A DNA stretch of 64,000 nucleotides. Source: Desmodesmus armatus (Eukaryota; Chlorophyta; Chlorophyceae; Sphaeropleales; Scenedesmaceae). The DNA lies in contig VIIQ02000730.1 in the NCBI GenBank assembly GCA_007449985.2, positions 87,834 to 151,833 of the forward strand, written 5' to 3'. Shown one piece after another: positions 35,076 to 48,529 of the stretch (its first letter is position 1; every line of letters starts with the position of its first letter). Under the pieces are notes generated by a model, which was given only the letters and a program-made list of their open reading frames with translations, was not told the DNA's origin and did no database searches. The position numbers were made by a program, and so were the translations under genes.

Positions 35076-36007
35076 GAAATGCGCACCACAGGACCGTAGG
35101 AACTGACACCGTGGGCATCCGACCTTGCGCTGAGGTTAGATCTGTCTTTGACACCCAAGCCTTTCTGGGCGGCTCCTGTGGGGTACCACTGGTCGAGTGT
35201 TTGGTGTCCTGCTGGCGCTCTTTTTTAGTGCAGCTGGCTCTGTGAATGGTTGCTTGCATGCAAGGGTATGTAGCGCAATGTTGCCGATGCTTGTATGATA
35301 CGGGCAGCTGACGGTAATGCATCGCAGCATGGTTGCACTAGTAGTACAGTGCAGCATATCATTGCTGATCGCTGGTGTAGGCCAGGTCCTACTTTGTTTC
35401 TATTTGGTTCGTTAGCAAGCGAGTGTCTGCTACCCTGTTTGTGCAGCCTGCACACTTGTGCAGTTCACACACCCGTGCGAGCAGCCGTGCTGCTAATGGA
35501 GCTGCTGCACTCCAATCTTGACTGGGTGATCCTTCTTTGTATAGAGGTGACTGGAGACGGGATTCCTTTTCATGCATGGAGGTTTTTGTTTGCATGTTTG
35601 GTTTTGGCTGTCATAAGAACACAACTTGTGCAATTGTAACCTTGGGTGAAATCATTTGACCGGGGCAGTGCTACTACAGCCTGTGTGAGTGAAGAACAAG
35701 CTATGGACTGTGCTGATATGCGACAGCTAAAAATTAAAAATGCAGGACGACTCAGCTGACTTCCTCAACAGGTGTTGCCAGCCATGCACAACACACACAA
35801 GCCTGCACAGACACATGCGGGCACCACAGGGGCGCATGCGGCTGCAAAACACATATTGAGCCTAGCCCCAGACCATGTTGGGGCACAATGGAGCTGCTTC
35901 AGCCCTTCCATAGAACCGCACTACATATGTTACTCCAATCATTGCATCCCATTCCATCCGACCACAAATCTCGAACCACACCCAGCTGCTTCCATCACAC
36001 TGTCAGG
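35076..36007. other. Intergenic, convergent gene ends
   Basis: This gap lies between the 3' ends of copy C (plus) and the Tim-like gene (minus). I saw no supported exon. It is comparatively AT-rich near 35.6-35.75 kb, with a TGTAA at 35635 that may be the copy C polyadenylation signal. Confidence 0.5.
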
Positions 36008-38165
36008 TCAGCGCGGATGGTCTGCTTGCTTGTCCAATGGGTTTTGCTGCTGCTGCGGTGATTGTTGCTGCTCTTGCTCAGCTACCCAAGCTGTCAGCTG
36101 CTGTTGTGTCCACCCAGACACTGCACCCATCTGCAAGCAGGCAACACAGCACACCAGGCGCAGACCTACTCAGTGACAGGCTGTGGCCAGCTGTTCTTTA
36201 CAAGCTAGGACGTGCCAAGTAATGCACGCCAGTGTGGGCCCCACAACCTAGCTTCACCATGCTCTGCATGCCTTGAGACGCCATGGAATGTCAGTGGTAC
36301 GGGGCATATCAAGCTCACTCAGCTCACAACTACTAGCATCTATGCCATGCATGGCATATGCAAGCTGCGCCGTGCATCCCATAGCAGAAGCAGCACAGCC
36401 ACTTGCAGCAGAATCAGATCAGCACAAGTCCATAGTAATACTCACCATTCCGCCAGCTAGAGTCCCCACCGCCATCGTGCGGCTCCTCATACCACCAGGC
36501 ACTGCAGAACCAGGACACACATGGCCAACAGCAGCACCTCATCCAAGCAGGTCCCAACAGCCAAGCAGGTCCCAACAGCCATGGAGAAATAGCGTGCTGC
36601 TGCGTGCATGCCGCCACTCTGCATACTTTTGAAGCAAAACAGGCTAGGGTGGCTGCCGTCCAGCGCTGGGCCCATGCATAACAGTACAATTGTTCTGCCT
36701 GGCTGCAACATCACAGCTCTACCCCGCAACATCCACACCTCAGTGACTGGTGGCAATCTCCATCAAAAAGCACACACCACACTCAGGCATGAACGCCCAA
36801 GGCACAGCAACACGCACGTGAGGAATGTTTTCGCAATGCCAGCCATGGAGTCACACCCACGCTCACCTCTTGACCCCAGCAGGCCCCCAGCTGCTGCCCC
36901 TGCCGCGGCTGTGTTGGCCCAGTCGCCCTGCTTGTCCCTCAGCAGGCCCACACCCAGCTCCGCACCAAAGTACAGCCCCGCCACACCCGTTATAAACAGC
37001 GTCTGGCGGCCAATAGTGCTGAGAGCCTCCCGGAACAGCGCCTTCTGCTTGTACCGCTGCACAACCTGCAGTTGGGTTGTGCCAACCCCATTTCGATGGG
37101 TGGTACCATAGCAAGAAGGGTGCAAAAGGCGAGGCCAAGCAGGTGAGCAATCCACAGGGTGGAGCAGGATAGAGCCACAACATGTGGGGGGCTTGATCAC
37201 AGGTCGTGGACTGATCACAACAGGTAGGGGGTGAAGCACTTGCGTGTCAATGCTGGAGCCAAGTGATGCTTGGCAGCCGCCGAAGCAACACTACAAAGAA
37301 GCCCCCTATGCGGTGTGGTGCAAGGGGAGGCCATAACCTGTGTCGCGTGACGCCCACAAGCAACACGCGCAAACACGGATTATGGTCCAGCCTTGCCTGA
37401 GCACCCACAAGCATCCACAGTCAACGGCTGCTGGGTTGGCAGAAGCTGGATATGGCAGGTTGCCGTGTGAATGCACTGCAGCAGCTATGCCCAAGACTCC
37501 TGTCACTGCCCCGCAAAAGACCCTAAAGATATGAATAGGCTCAATGTCCAAGTGAGCTGGAGGAAGTGGTACGTCGACACAAGTGGACACTGACGTGTTC
37601 TAAAGAGTTCGTTCTCAGCTGCGGTGTTGGCGCCGTACAATGTACAGTGCTATCTAAACTATGTGTGTGCACTCCTACAGTATGCCCTGGGTGCGTCTAT
37701 GGCTACATGACTCTGCCAAGTCCTACGGCCTGCAGCCGCCACTCACTGCTTCAGGCAGGGCTTGTGCCCTGGGCGGCAGGAAGATCTCCTTGCGTTTGTG
37801 CTTGGTGACTGTGTTCCAGCGCCACACAGACCCCAGCAGCCCAAAGCCAGCCACAACGAAAGTCTTGCGGTAGGCCTGTAGTAGCTGCTGCTGCAGCTCT
37901 GTTAGTGGTTCATCTGAAACCTGCTGTTGCTGCTGCTGCTCCTGTGTCGCCTGCTGTTGGGCCTGCTGCTTGACTTTGTCCTGCATGAAATTGCAGCGGC
38001 ACATGTCTAAGGTCTAGGCAGGCACACCAATAGAACAATGCACGTGGTGGAAGGACTGCAGAATGCAAGTGAAGGGGGGGGGGGGTCACACACCTCCTGT
38101 TCCTCATGGAAGAGGCGTCTCCAAGGAGGCTGCTCTGCACTTTCTGAGGGCCTGGAGCCTGACAT
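36008..38165 (-). CDS. Tim17/22/23-like (PRAT family) membrane protein
   Basis: I rebuilt five exons that join in phase. Exon 1 starts at 38165 (MSGSRPSESAEQPPWRRLFH). Exon 2, about 37755-37983, has a Gln-rich stretch, then TFVVAGFGLLGSVWRWN. Exon 3 is about 36877-37069 and holds LFITGVAGLYFGAELGVGLL. Exon 4 is about 36456-36510. Exon 5 (36008-36130) has a Gln-rich tail ending at TGA 36008-36010. The protein of about 210 residues has three to four hydrophobic segments rich in Gly and Ala. The segment from AGLYF to RDKQGD resembles the PRAT signature [GA]x2[FY]x10R, although the following Asp is one position off. Family members are import channels (Tim17/22/23), complex I factors or plastid OEP16 proteins; I cannot tell which. 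Mitochondrial or plastid membrane location is inferred. Confidence 0.6.
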
Positions 38166-38956
38166 TGATCCCAGTGCAGGGCGTCGTTCACAGTGACAGG
38201 GTGGCACAGAGCACGCGGGTGTATGTCTGGGATGTAGGGGGCCAGGGAGGTGTGGGGCTGTCAAAACAGGTGATTAAACTTTGTGTTGGTCAACATCAGG
38301 TCCTCATCAGGGCAAATGGAACAGTTCAAGCAGCACCTCAAAAAATGACAAACCGATTACAAATTCATGGGCTTCAGCGGACTGGGTTGAGTCTCAAAGC
38401 ATATGCATGTTGTCGGTACTCACGCCTCGACGTCCTCGCACGCATTGTTCATGCTTTCAACTTGTTGGTGATCTCCTGGTCCTGGTGTTGGGACAGGCTG
38501 GCCTGAACAGTACTCGGAGCGATCCTGACGTTGCTGAAGCTTTATAGGTTAGTATATAGCTTTGATTCCTTCTGCATGGGTACACATGTGGCTTGTGCAG
38601 CATCTGTTCCCCAGTTTGTGTCGCTGCATGGGCTGGACAGGCAAAGCAGACAGGCATGGCAAGTGTGATTTAATGCTCAGACACCATCAAGCATCAGTGA
38701 AAGCATGCATAGAGGCTTCCTAGGTACCCGAGCTGTCTTGGCAGATTTGTAGTGCAACTAAGGACAAGTGCTGCATGCCAGGCCACTTGCTTATTGGCCC
38801 CTCTGCCATCCCTTTGTGCATGCAGGTTCGCGCTCAAAGAAACACATTGTCACAGACTTGGTTGCACGTGCAACAGGAGGGCTCACCCACCCTCTGCTAC
38901 CAGACAACAGCAGCTTTCGGGCCCAGCCACACAGGCCCCTTGATTGACCGCAGTGA
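38166..38956. promoter_or_regulatory. Divergent intergenic region
   Basis: The Tim-like gene (minus) and the plastid-protein gene (plus) start on either side of this 790-base gap, so both promoters should lie here. No clear TATA box was picked out. Nothing else was recognised. Confidence 0.4.
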
Positions 38957-41900
38957 TGCAGCTGCAGTCCACAACGCATGTCGGCAGGCAGACAGCCAGG
39001 CTCAGCACCTGCAGCAGCAGAGTAGGTCTGGTCCAACATCCGCAGAGGCTGCGCGTGGTGCGTCTGCAAAATGTGGCAGCTCCCTTGCCAGCAGCAGGCA
39101 AGCGGCAGCTCCCGAGGTTGCCAGCTGTCAGCAGCTGCACACCCCGGCTAGGCGGCAGGCAGTCAACAGTGGCGCATGCTTTTGGAGGTGAGGTCCCGTC
39201 CACCAGCCAACTTATGATGCAAAGATCCACCCATCTTACACTGGATGCACCCCTGTACCCCGGCACTGCCAGCCTGCTGTACAGGCATTCAATGTTATGT
39301 CATCACATTATAGTGCATAATCTTTTCCTTGGGATTATGCGCAGGTGACTGCCAAAGCAGAACCTATATGCCAAACTGCTTCAGCCCCTAAGCACTTTTG
39401 TTAGCATTCACTCAGCTCCTCTGCTCACACTTTGATGCAGCAGGAAGCTGTTGGCTGAGCCCACCTTGAGTCTGCTGTGTTGCTGCTGCAGGAGACGACT
39501 GGGGCAGCAGTGGCAGCAGCGTCAAGGGCAGCAGTGGCAGCAGCAGTGGAGGTGGTCCACCCCCCAACCCCATGGAGGCCTTGAAGCGAGAGCTGGGCAT
39601 GCAGAGCAATAAGCTGGACGCCGCAGTGAAGGATCGGGTGGAGGCGGCCATTGCGCGGCTGGGGTACAGGGTCACGGTGGGACAGGTGAGGACAGTGGAA
39701 GTGCACAGCGCCGAGCACAGATCATGCTGATTTCAAATACAGAGTGACTGTTAGACAGGTAGGGTGGGCACTCTGCATGCACACAGTTGGCTGGTGTTGC
39801 ATGAATGGTTGAGCAGCAGCTGGGTGTAGGCATGGTCATGGGCATGGCATAGGCAAAGAGTTGAGGGTGATAGAGCGGGAAGAGTGAGTGGTAAATGATA
39901 AGAGTCAGTAGCACCCACATCCTGGAGTTTCTGAGGCCGACAAATGGGTTGCATGGGGACGGTAGTTTCAGGGGTTTCACAGCAGCTTGATTGAGGCATA
40001 GAGTGCAAGTCAGATAGCTTTTTCAACGCGTGTGCAGGTAAGCTCTAACGCCACTGCGCATGTCATGCACATGGTGCATGGCATTTTGCACAGTTGCGCT
40101 TTGCCTGGCAAGCATGCCCCTAGCTGCTGCCATGTCACTCCATGCAGGTTGCTGCCAGTGCTGGTGTGAAGCTGTCGGAGGCTGATGAAGCACTCAAGGC
40201 CCTGGCCTACGACTCACTGGGCAACCTGGAGGTGGGCAGCTGTGTGTGTGTGTGTGGGGGGGGGGACATGGCAGAGCGTAGTCTGTTTCAAGCTAGTGGC
40301 AGCATACAAAGGCAGTAAAGTTGCCTGCGTGCTGTGAAGTTTGTGTATATTTTCATTGGCCAGTGGCAGTGTGTTGGCACGTGCCCTACTAAAAGAAGCC
40401 CGAACATGCAAGCTCTGCTTGAGAGTGAACAACGAAGTGTTAAGGTTATTATGTGTGTGTCGTGCCTGCAGGTGTCAGACCAGGGTGAGGTGGTGTACGC
40501 ATTCGAGCGGGACTTTGTGAGCGCCATCCGCCGCCGCTCTTGGGTTCAGCGGCTGCGGCCTTTGGGGAAGCGGCTGGTGAAGGGAGCCAACTACCTGGCA
40601 CGCGTGGCCTTTGGCACAGCGCTGATCGCGTCCGCGCTGGTGGTGTGGCTGGGTGTGGTTGCCCTGATGAGCTCTGGCAGGGACAATGACAGGTGAGGGG
40701 CTGAGCCTGCTGCTGTGCAGCAGCATCAGCAGCATTGCACTGCACTCTCCCTCAATGAGGGGTGACTTGTGCCCATCATGCACCAAGTAGTGTGCACAAG
40801 AACAGTGTGGAACATCATGATGTACTTTCCACTCTCCTGTGTCCCGCCGCGCTTCTGTCCTTCACAATGCCGCAACATAGCACAACAAGGCGTGTGGGCT
40901 GATACATCTGCCACCTCTCCCCCTCGTCATGTCCTTGCTGCATCCTGCAGGCGTGGTGGCGGCTACTACGGCGGCGGTCGTGGATTCGTCTTCATCGACC
41001 CCACAGACATCTTCCTCATCTGGGACCCCCGCTACGGCAGGCACCAGCGCAAGCGGGCCGATTCTGGGCAGATGACGTTTGTGGAGGCGGTGTTCAGCTT
41101 CGTGTTTGGTGATGGCAACCCCAACGAGAACTTTGAGGTGGGTGCGGGGGGTCGCTGCAATCCTCGATTCTGGCAGTGTACTGGCGTTATTTTGCTTGTG
41201 GCAGCAGCAGGATGGGCACAGGCTGGCGTAGCAACAGGTATGCCAGGGTGTCCTGGCCAACTTCAAAGCGCAAGAACAGCAGCATTACTTCAGTCACTGT
41301 GCGCCTTGCAGCAGATATGATGTGGTGTGCGGCAAGTGTGTCTGTGCGTCTTGTGCTGTGTGTAGGAGCGTCGCTGGCGTGCGCTGGGTGCTCACATACA
41401 ACGGCTGGGTGGTGTGCTGTCAGCAGAGGAGATGGCCCCCTTCCTGGACCCACCACCACTCAGGTGTGAGCGGCTGGTGTCGGGGTTTGGCATGGCATCA
41501 GTACCGCATCTGGCTGGGAAAGTAAGTCCACATTCGACCTTCTTGAGTGTGGTGAGAGAACCATGCCAGGAGAGTGTGGTAAGACAGCCAGGAGCAGCCC
41601 TCACAGAGTTGGGCACGGAGCCATCATAGCTCAAAGCAGTTTAGGCTCTGCAGTATTGTTTTCGTACGACACTGAGAATCGTCTTTCTGACCTGGTGTCA
41701 ATCTGGCCTTTTGTGGCATGTTTGCAGGCGCTCCCGCGGCCGCTTCCCGCCCGGGTCTGAGAAGTATGAGGACGAGTCATTCGTGCTGCCTGCACTCATT
41801 CGCTTCAACGGGGAGCCCTTTGTGGACAATGAGGGTCGCCTGCTGTACAAGTTCCCTGACCTGCAGGTGGGTGGGCAGGGGTGATGGCTTGGTTGGCAAG

Positions 41901-43717
41901 CTGGGTGGCAACGTAGCAGACAGGGCAACTTTGCCGTTGCCGTTGCAGCCAGTGGCAGCTTTTTCTAGAGCATGTTGTCCTGCAACATCTGCTTGTTGTG
42001 TGGGCGTCTTTGCCCCTTGGTGGTTTTATCCAGTTCTGCTGACCGCCGCCTGTGTGCTGGTGTTATCTCCTTGCAGGTGGTTGCTGGTTCAGCCCCTGAG
42101 CTGCGGCTGACAGCTCAGGAGGCAAAGGTGCCGCTGGAGCGCAACTGGGACTTCAGCGCTGCATCACCAGGTGCGACAGCCGAATCGGTGAAGCCACTAC
42201 AGATGTATCCCGTTGTCACCCGAACATAGTTGTGGCCGGCCAGCTGGCTGACAGCGGCAATTGCGTCAACTGCACTATCACAACCCATATTTACAGCAAG
42301 CATGTTTGCAGTGCAGTGTGGCTGCACTCAACTCAACTTTCTCTTGCCGCCGGTTGTGTGCCCTGCAGGCCAGCAAGCTGGTGCGCTGCTGCTGGGCATT
42401 GTCAACGTGGTCGGTGTCATCACCCTCAGCTCTCTGCTTGTTGACCCAGTGGCCAAGTTTGCCCTGTACCGCCAGGGCCTGGGCTTCATCCTGGGGCTGA
42501 TGCCCTACCTGCAGACCTACGCAGCAGCCTTCTTTGCGCTGCCATTGATACGTATGTTTGTGGATGGGCGGCGCAACAACGAGATTGAGGACAGGAACGA
42601 CAACAGGCTGCAGGTGTGTGGTTAAGGATGATGTTGGGTGTGAATGTGATGGCATGGGGGTGTGGTGTGGGTATGACTATGCTGGATGAGTGTGTGTGCT
42701 TTTGGGGATGTTGGTAAAGTGTGCTGCGGATGACCCTGAGGGCAAAGCAGACCTGCGCTGCATTTTCAATGGGGTGCATGCATGAAAGTGGTCAAGTGCG
42801 GCTTGTGTTGTGCGCGCTTGACAGTCACTGGTCCGCTCTGCCACTCGCAAACCTACAAACCCACAACCATCTGCATGTGTCTGTGCCCTGTTGCTGCTGT
42901 GCAGGCTGTGGAGCTGTTGCAGAGTGATGACCCTGATCTGTCAGCCAAGGCAGCCAGTGCACGCAAGCTGGGCAGCACCCGGGTCATCGGCCGGCAGGAC
43001 ATTGTGTACACCACAGAGAAGGCCACAGACGCACAGGTACTGTCACTGACTGCTAAATGCTTCTGACTTTGGCAGCGACCAGCAGGGATATGGCGGCTGC
43101 AGCTGGTGGGGTACACCCAACAAGGTGGCACACACCAAGTGCTTTTAAGATCTTTTTGTAAGGGCGGTACAGGCACATGTGCTTTGCAGGCTGTCAAACC
43201 ACGCTTTGGCTGCTGTGAGCGTTCTGTCTTGGTGCTGTGAGCTGTTGTGCTTGTGTCTTGCTGCTGCTGAGCCCTGCAAGGGGAGCACACTCCGATAGTT
43301 TCATACAGGCTGATCAGAGTGGCTTCAGTTTTGAACAGGGTTGAGTGGGGATCGGCTGGTGGGGATGACTGGTTGGTAGCTGTCACACTACGGTATCTGA
43401 ATGCTGCAATTTGTTGTCATGAATGCTTGCAGGCAAATGCCATGGAGGAGGATGAGTTTGATCAGCAGCTGGGGCGTGGTCGTTGGGGCAGCAGCAATGG
43501 CAGCAGGGAGCGCGGACAGCAGCAGCAGCAGTTACCGCAGGGGCGCGCCAACCGCATAGATGATGTGTTTGGCCGGCGCGAGCAGCGGACGAGGCCGCGG
43601 GACAGGCAGGGGCAGGAGGTAGAGGTTGATTGGGACGGTAGCGGCAGGCGTGCAGCAGGCAGCAAGCAGCGGCAGCAGAGGCGTGATGATGATTGGGACC
43701 GGTTGGACAGGTGGTGA
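38957..43717 (+). CDS. Plastid-targeted membrane protein, conserved cyanobacterial/plant family (At5g03900-like)
   Basis: Eleven exons join in phase: 38957 to about 39187, 39492-39686, 40149-40231, 40472-40692, 40951-41136, 41366-41462, 41728-41865, 42077-42170, 42370-42614, 42905-43036, 43433-43717. The ATG at 38957 opens a typical transit peptide rich in Arg, Ser and Thr (MQLQSTTHVGRQTARLSTCS). The mature part has a small helical domain (MEALKRELGMQSNKLDAAV) and a GEVVYAFERDF motif. A TM segment (LIASALVVWLGVVALM), a GGGRGFVFIDPTDIFLIWDP block and a second GRLLYKFPDLQ motif follow, then two more TM segments near 42.4-42.5 kb. A Gln/Arg-rich tail ends in DDDWDRLDRW. The order fits a family shared by cyanobacteria and plants (At5g03900 in Arabidopsis, annotated as iron-sulfur related). 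The biochemical role is not established from sequence. No frame lesion seen. Confidence 0.75.
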
Positions 43718-44642
43718 GCGTGTTTGCTTGGTGCTCATGTATTTTGATGTGCAATCATACTGGCAAGCGAGGTTTGTATTTCTGTTGCACTGGGCGCACC
43801 GGGCTTGGTGCCTGTACAATTGTTTTCCTCATGTAGCCGGTGTTTATGTGCGAGGTGTTGGTCGTTGGGTTGGTGTGTCTGTCTTGGGGCTGGCACCAAC
43901 GGTGCAGGTGTTGCAACTGACAGCAGGGCTTGTTTCATGTATCATCATACAGTGGTGTTGCAAGGTTGTGGAGATGGCAGGCAGGGCTTGTATGAAGTAT
44001 GGTTTTGAGGTGTTTGGTGTGCTGTGGATCTTGTGTGAGACAGACTGTACAATTCGGCGGGTAGTTAGCCCGCAAGTGGCGCTTACCCAGCAGCATCCTG
44101 GTTGTGCAGCTTTCAACTTGCTGACAGCTTGCTTTGAACAGGCGGATGGGTTCTGTCAATGCGGGGTGTACTGAGTATCGGTACTTGTCAGTGCCTGTTG
44201 GCAGTCGTCAGTGCCCTCAATTGAGGATCGCAATCATCATCAGCTGTGCAAGAGGTATGTCTGCTCGTTGCTGCAACTACTGGCTGTTGCTGCAAGATGG
44301 TCGCCATCGTGTGTGTATACAGCTGCAGAACAGGCACAGCTGCAGGGTGCTGGTACAGTCACAGGTGGGTACATGCGATCCTTGCTCCCGCCCAAAACCA
44401 AGAGGGGTGTCAGCGCAGACTTATACCACCATTGCCAATGGGCCATTGGCATATGAAATGTAAATAACAGTGCGCTTGACCGTCAGCGCTGAACATGGCA
44501 CACTTCGATGTACATGTTTTTTAACTTGATCGCCACGTCATAGCTCCAACTGCCTGACTTGCTAGCTGTGCCATCTCACCTGCTACGCTGACACTGTCAC
44601 CAACTACTCAGTCATAATCCTTCTCTTGCGCTGCTTTCAATC
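43718..44642. other. Intergenic
   Basis: This gap holds the 3' end of the plastid-protein gene and the promoter of the aldo/keto reductase gene, both on the plus strand. I saw no further supported exon. Confidence 0.5.
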
Positions 44643-46863
44643 ATGCTCGCCCACAAACTGTTGCAGGCTCGTGATCACAGCGCTCTATCAGGCTCTCTCG
44701 TTTGCAGACCAGGCTCAAGGGCAACACTGACTGTTGTCAAGTCTGGTGCAAGAATGCCGAGCACAAGTGTGCACAAGCTGGGCAGTGCAAGCAGCACTGT
44801 GAGTTTGAATGATGGCAATGCAATTCCAGTGCTGGGGCTTGGGGTGTTCAAGGCAGAGGCTGGGGAGGCATGCAAGGCCGCTGTGCTGAGTGCTTTCAGC
44901 AAGGGCTACCGGCACATCGATACAGCACAAATCTACCAGAACGAAGAAGCAGTGGGGCAGGCTGTCAGGGAGTGCGGCCTCCCTCGCGAGGATGTCTTCA
45001 TCACTAGCAAGGTAAGCAGGTGCTTGCATGCATGCAGACAAGGTGCTAACATCACATACAACGACGCATGTGCACTTGTTATGACCATGCACTTACAGCG
45101 ACACATGTGCACCCATCATGGGGGTGCTTCCAGTGCACATCAACGCCCATCTAGAGGCACAGGGTCAAGTGGAAGCACACTCACGCTGTGAGGTGCATGG
45201 TGACATCAGCTGTAGATGGGCATGACCAAGGACATGTACATGATACTTCCCACTGATCTGGCCTGTACGGTCAGCATGCTCTGTCATCCTGACACCAACA
45301 GGGGTGGGGGGAAACTCCGGGACACAAGCATCACTGACACATGCGTCTACCCTATCTGAATTGCGGTGCTGATTTCAGGTGCCACCTCCTGCATGGTCAA
45401 ACGCAGCAGAGGCATACCAGAAGACGCTGGATGCCGTGCAGCTGTCCCTGCAGCGCATGGGGTTGGAGTACCTTGACCTGATGCTCCTGCATGCAGCAGG
45501 AGGGGCCGAAGGCCGCCCTGATGCCTGGAAGGCCCTGGAGGCAGCTCAGGAGAAGGTGAGGGAACCCTTGGGGCAAGCTGTTTGGTTGTCAGTTGGATGG
45601 TGACTGGTTGGCAGCCTTGGTACAGTGTGCAAGCGAATGCCCTAACAAGCGGCAGATCATGTTGCATTGTTTGGCGCTTTGTCTGGACAACACCTTTTCT
45701 CAAATCATGCAGCATTCAGTGGTGCCTCAGGTTGGCAGGCAGTCACTTGGACTGGCGTATGTGTGGACGAAAAGCAGATGGGTGCCGCTGATGCATGCAT
45801 GTGTGTGCCCTGCTGGGAGTCACAGCACAGTTGCAGGCAGGCGGGGTTTGCCTGCTGGTGTAAACGCCGGCAGCGTGCCAACATCATTTGAGAGGGGACC
45901 TATGTCCCTTATGCGTATGTGTGTGCACACCTGTGCAGGGCTGGGTCTGTTCCATCGGCATTTCAAACATGGGAGTGCCTGAGATGACGCAGCTGGCTGC
46001 GACAGCTAAGGTCACACCTGCTGTGAACCAGATCGAGCTGCACCCATGGCTGCAGTGGAAGCATGTCACCGACTACTGCAGGGAGCATGACATTGTGCTG
46101 GAGGTGGGATGGCCGTCTTGACCATAGTCATGGCACCCACTGTTTGTGTGCTGACAGCCTGTTACTGCGCCGCGAACACCCTGAAGTCCGACTCCCAGCA
46201 CAGCAGATGGTCTTGTTGCACAGTGCATGCTTGTTGTGGATGGGTGGGTGCATGTGCTGGTGTGCTACATCTTCCTTGCCTGCAGTCAGTGATTGGTGCA
46301 GAATTTGACATCATGTTCTATGTGCTGCTGCTCATGGTGGTGCATGCAGGCGTACTGCCCTCTGGCTCAAGGCACCAAGCTGTCAGACCCCGCGCTGGTG
46401 CAGCTGGCAGCAAGGGTTGGCAAGACGCCTGCCCAGGTAGGCAGCAGCAGCAGGCAGCGCCTGCTCAATGCAGCAACCGTGTGATGTGTGTTGCCCCTGC
46501 TCACATATGCACGGCAAGAACAGGCAGCACATCTCGTGGGTACATGCGTCGTGAGCACTGGCTGCACCGAGGGTCCAGCACTACCAGTAGTTTGCCCTGC
46601 ATCAGCAACCCTGTACATCGCTGCACCCAGACCGCCGTGACTTGCATGCTGTGTCTGCTGCACACCTGCTTACTGCAACTCCGCAGGTGCTGCTGCGCTG
46701 GAGCATCCAGAAGGGCTTTGTGCCTCTGCCCAAGAGCATCAGCCCCGCCCGCCAGGCTGAGAATGCTGCTGTGTTTGACTTTGAGCTGAGTGAGACTGAC
46801 ATGGCACTCCTGGACAGCTGGGAGGCCGGCACCAGCATCATGGGGGCAAAGCTAGGTGGGTAA
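44643..46863 (+). CDS. Aldo/keto reductase
   Basis: The enzyme would reduce aldehydes or ketones with NADPH. The five exons are 44643-45011, 45379-45555, 45940-46104, 46349-46436 and 46687-46863, all phase 0. After an N-terminal extension of about 50 residues, possibly a transit peptide, the barrel begins with VSLNDGNAIPVLGLGVF. The catalytic tetrad is visible: Asp and Tyr in HIDTAQIYQNE, Lys in FITSK, and His in LMLLHAAGG. Further signatures are NQIELHPWLQ, AYCPLAQGTKL and the cofactor-binding PLPKSISPARQAEN. The length of roughly 325 residues fits the family. The stop is TAA at 46861-46863, although GTGGGT at 46857 could also be a donor. Exact substrate cannot be read from the sequence. Confidence 0.9.
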
Positions 46864-48529
46864 AGCGCGCGCGTGTGTTAGGGGTCCAGGAGTGTGCTGA
46901 ACCCCATCACAGACCTGTCTAATGTCACTCTGGCCTTTTGGATTGCTGAGAAGCATGAAGGATGGTGACGCCGGTAGTGGCTGCCTGATAGGTCAAGCAT
47001 GTTGTCCTGCTTGCGGCTGCAGCGGCGCATGGTAGACCACTCTCCAGCTTTTTGTGTCTGTCCCACTGTCCTGCTGCTCCTCCTGCTGCAGGATGAGGTG
47101 TGCCAGCACTGCATGCGCCCTGAGGGTTGCAGGAACTCTTAGGTCAACAAAGCCAGAACTTTCTGCTTGTAGGGCGCCAGCAACATGCGCCCTGGAGACA
47201 GTATTGCGTACGTGTATGGCGCATCTTTGCAACGTGCCGATGGCCGCCTGAACCTGCCACATAGGAGAATGGTTGGCATGGGCAGGGTTATGGTCTTGAA
47301 TGTGCACATCATCATTGGGTCCTATGCGCAAAGCTGATGACAAGGTGTTGTTGTGCTGGGTTGTACATTATGACATTGTGCCCAGCTGTCCTGCAGGTCA
47401 TGTGACTGTGAAGACCTGTGCCGTCCAGTATGGAGGGGGGCTCAAGGCTTTGCCTGAGTCATGTACAACATGTGTGTTCCAGTAGCGGCGACAGCGCAGC
47501 GGTGGTGCTGTGCCTTGTTGTTGATATCCAGGTGCTGGAATTTTGCCAGTGTATCCTATTTTGGCGCTGTAATTGCAGAGCCTGGGTTGCTGTACTCTAT
47601 CAGCCACCTTGGAGTGGATGCACCCATTGTACTATTGATGGTGCGATGTGCACTTGGTTGGTCCCTTGTGTGTCCTGCATGTGATGTGCTGTGCGTTCAG
47701 AAGTCTGCCATGTGCTATTCTTGCAAGTGCTCTTCACTTCAACGCGCAGCGCTTCCAGTTGTTTGGCTGTGAGATGCCATCTTACACTGTGCTGGCGCCA
47801 CTGGTGGCACCTAGTTGGTGCCGTGGGGCCTGCACTGACACTGTGTCTATTGTGTAGTAAGTGCACCATGCACGTTGCATGCCGGTACTACAGCCATACT
47901 GTGTGCTTTGATGGTCAGGCCAGCCAGTGCACGTACAGTCAAGTGGTCAGCAATATGCGTGATCTGGATGTGTTGAGCACTGGCCCAGTGCTGATTGGTC
48001 TGTCTCTGCTACAGCCTGGCATGCAGTGAGAGTGGTGTCAGCTCTGGCATGGACAAGGGTGTGCAACTCACACGCAGCCAACTGGATCCAGTGAATGTAA
48101 GGACTGTCAAATCAGGCTTACATCTCCTTTGAACAATCTAGCCAGCATCTGCCAGCCTGCAGCCCTCGTGTCCCGGAAGCCTGACTGGAACGGCGCTCTT
48201 GCGCAGTCACAGCTCAGCACAGTCAACCCCAGGAAACAGCCTATGTCACTGTCACACAATTACCAGCCTCAGTCTCCACAGACGACACCACCATGCCCAG
48301 CAGTCCCAGACATCATGTCAGACGATCATGAAGGCACAATGGTGGCAGGCCAGAAGCATACAGCCCTTCACCACACACAAACGAGTGGTCATGCATGACC
48401 AGGCAATCCTATGGTGTCACAAACCTCCACACACCGCAGCCCAGAGATGCATGTGCAGCAGCCTGTGGGCTAGCCCTCAAGCGCTGGCGTCCAAACACAA
48501 CCGGCATGCCTAATAGACCACAGGCTCCC
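46864..48529. other. Intergenic, convergent gene ends
   Basis: The aldo/keto reductase (plus) and the second MYND gene (minus) end toward each other here. I examined the open frames around 47.0-48.0 kb and saw no protein-like segment flanked by splice sites. Mostly 3' untranslated and spacer sequence is likely. Confidence 0.5.
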
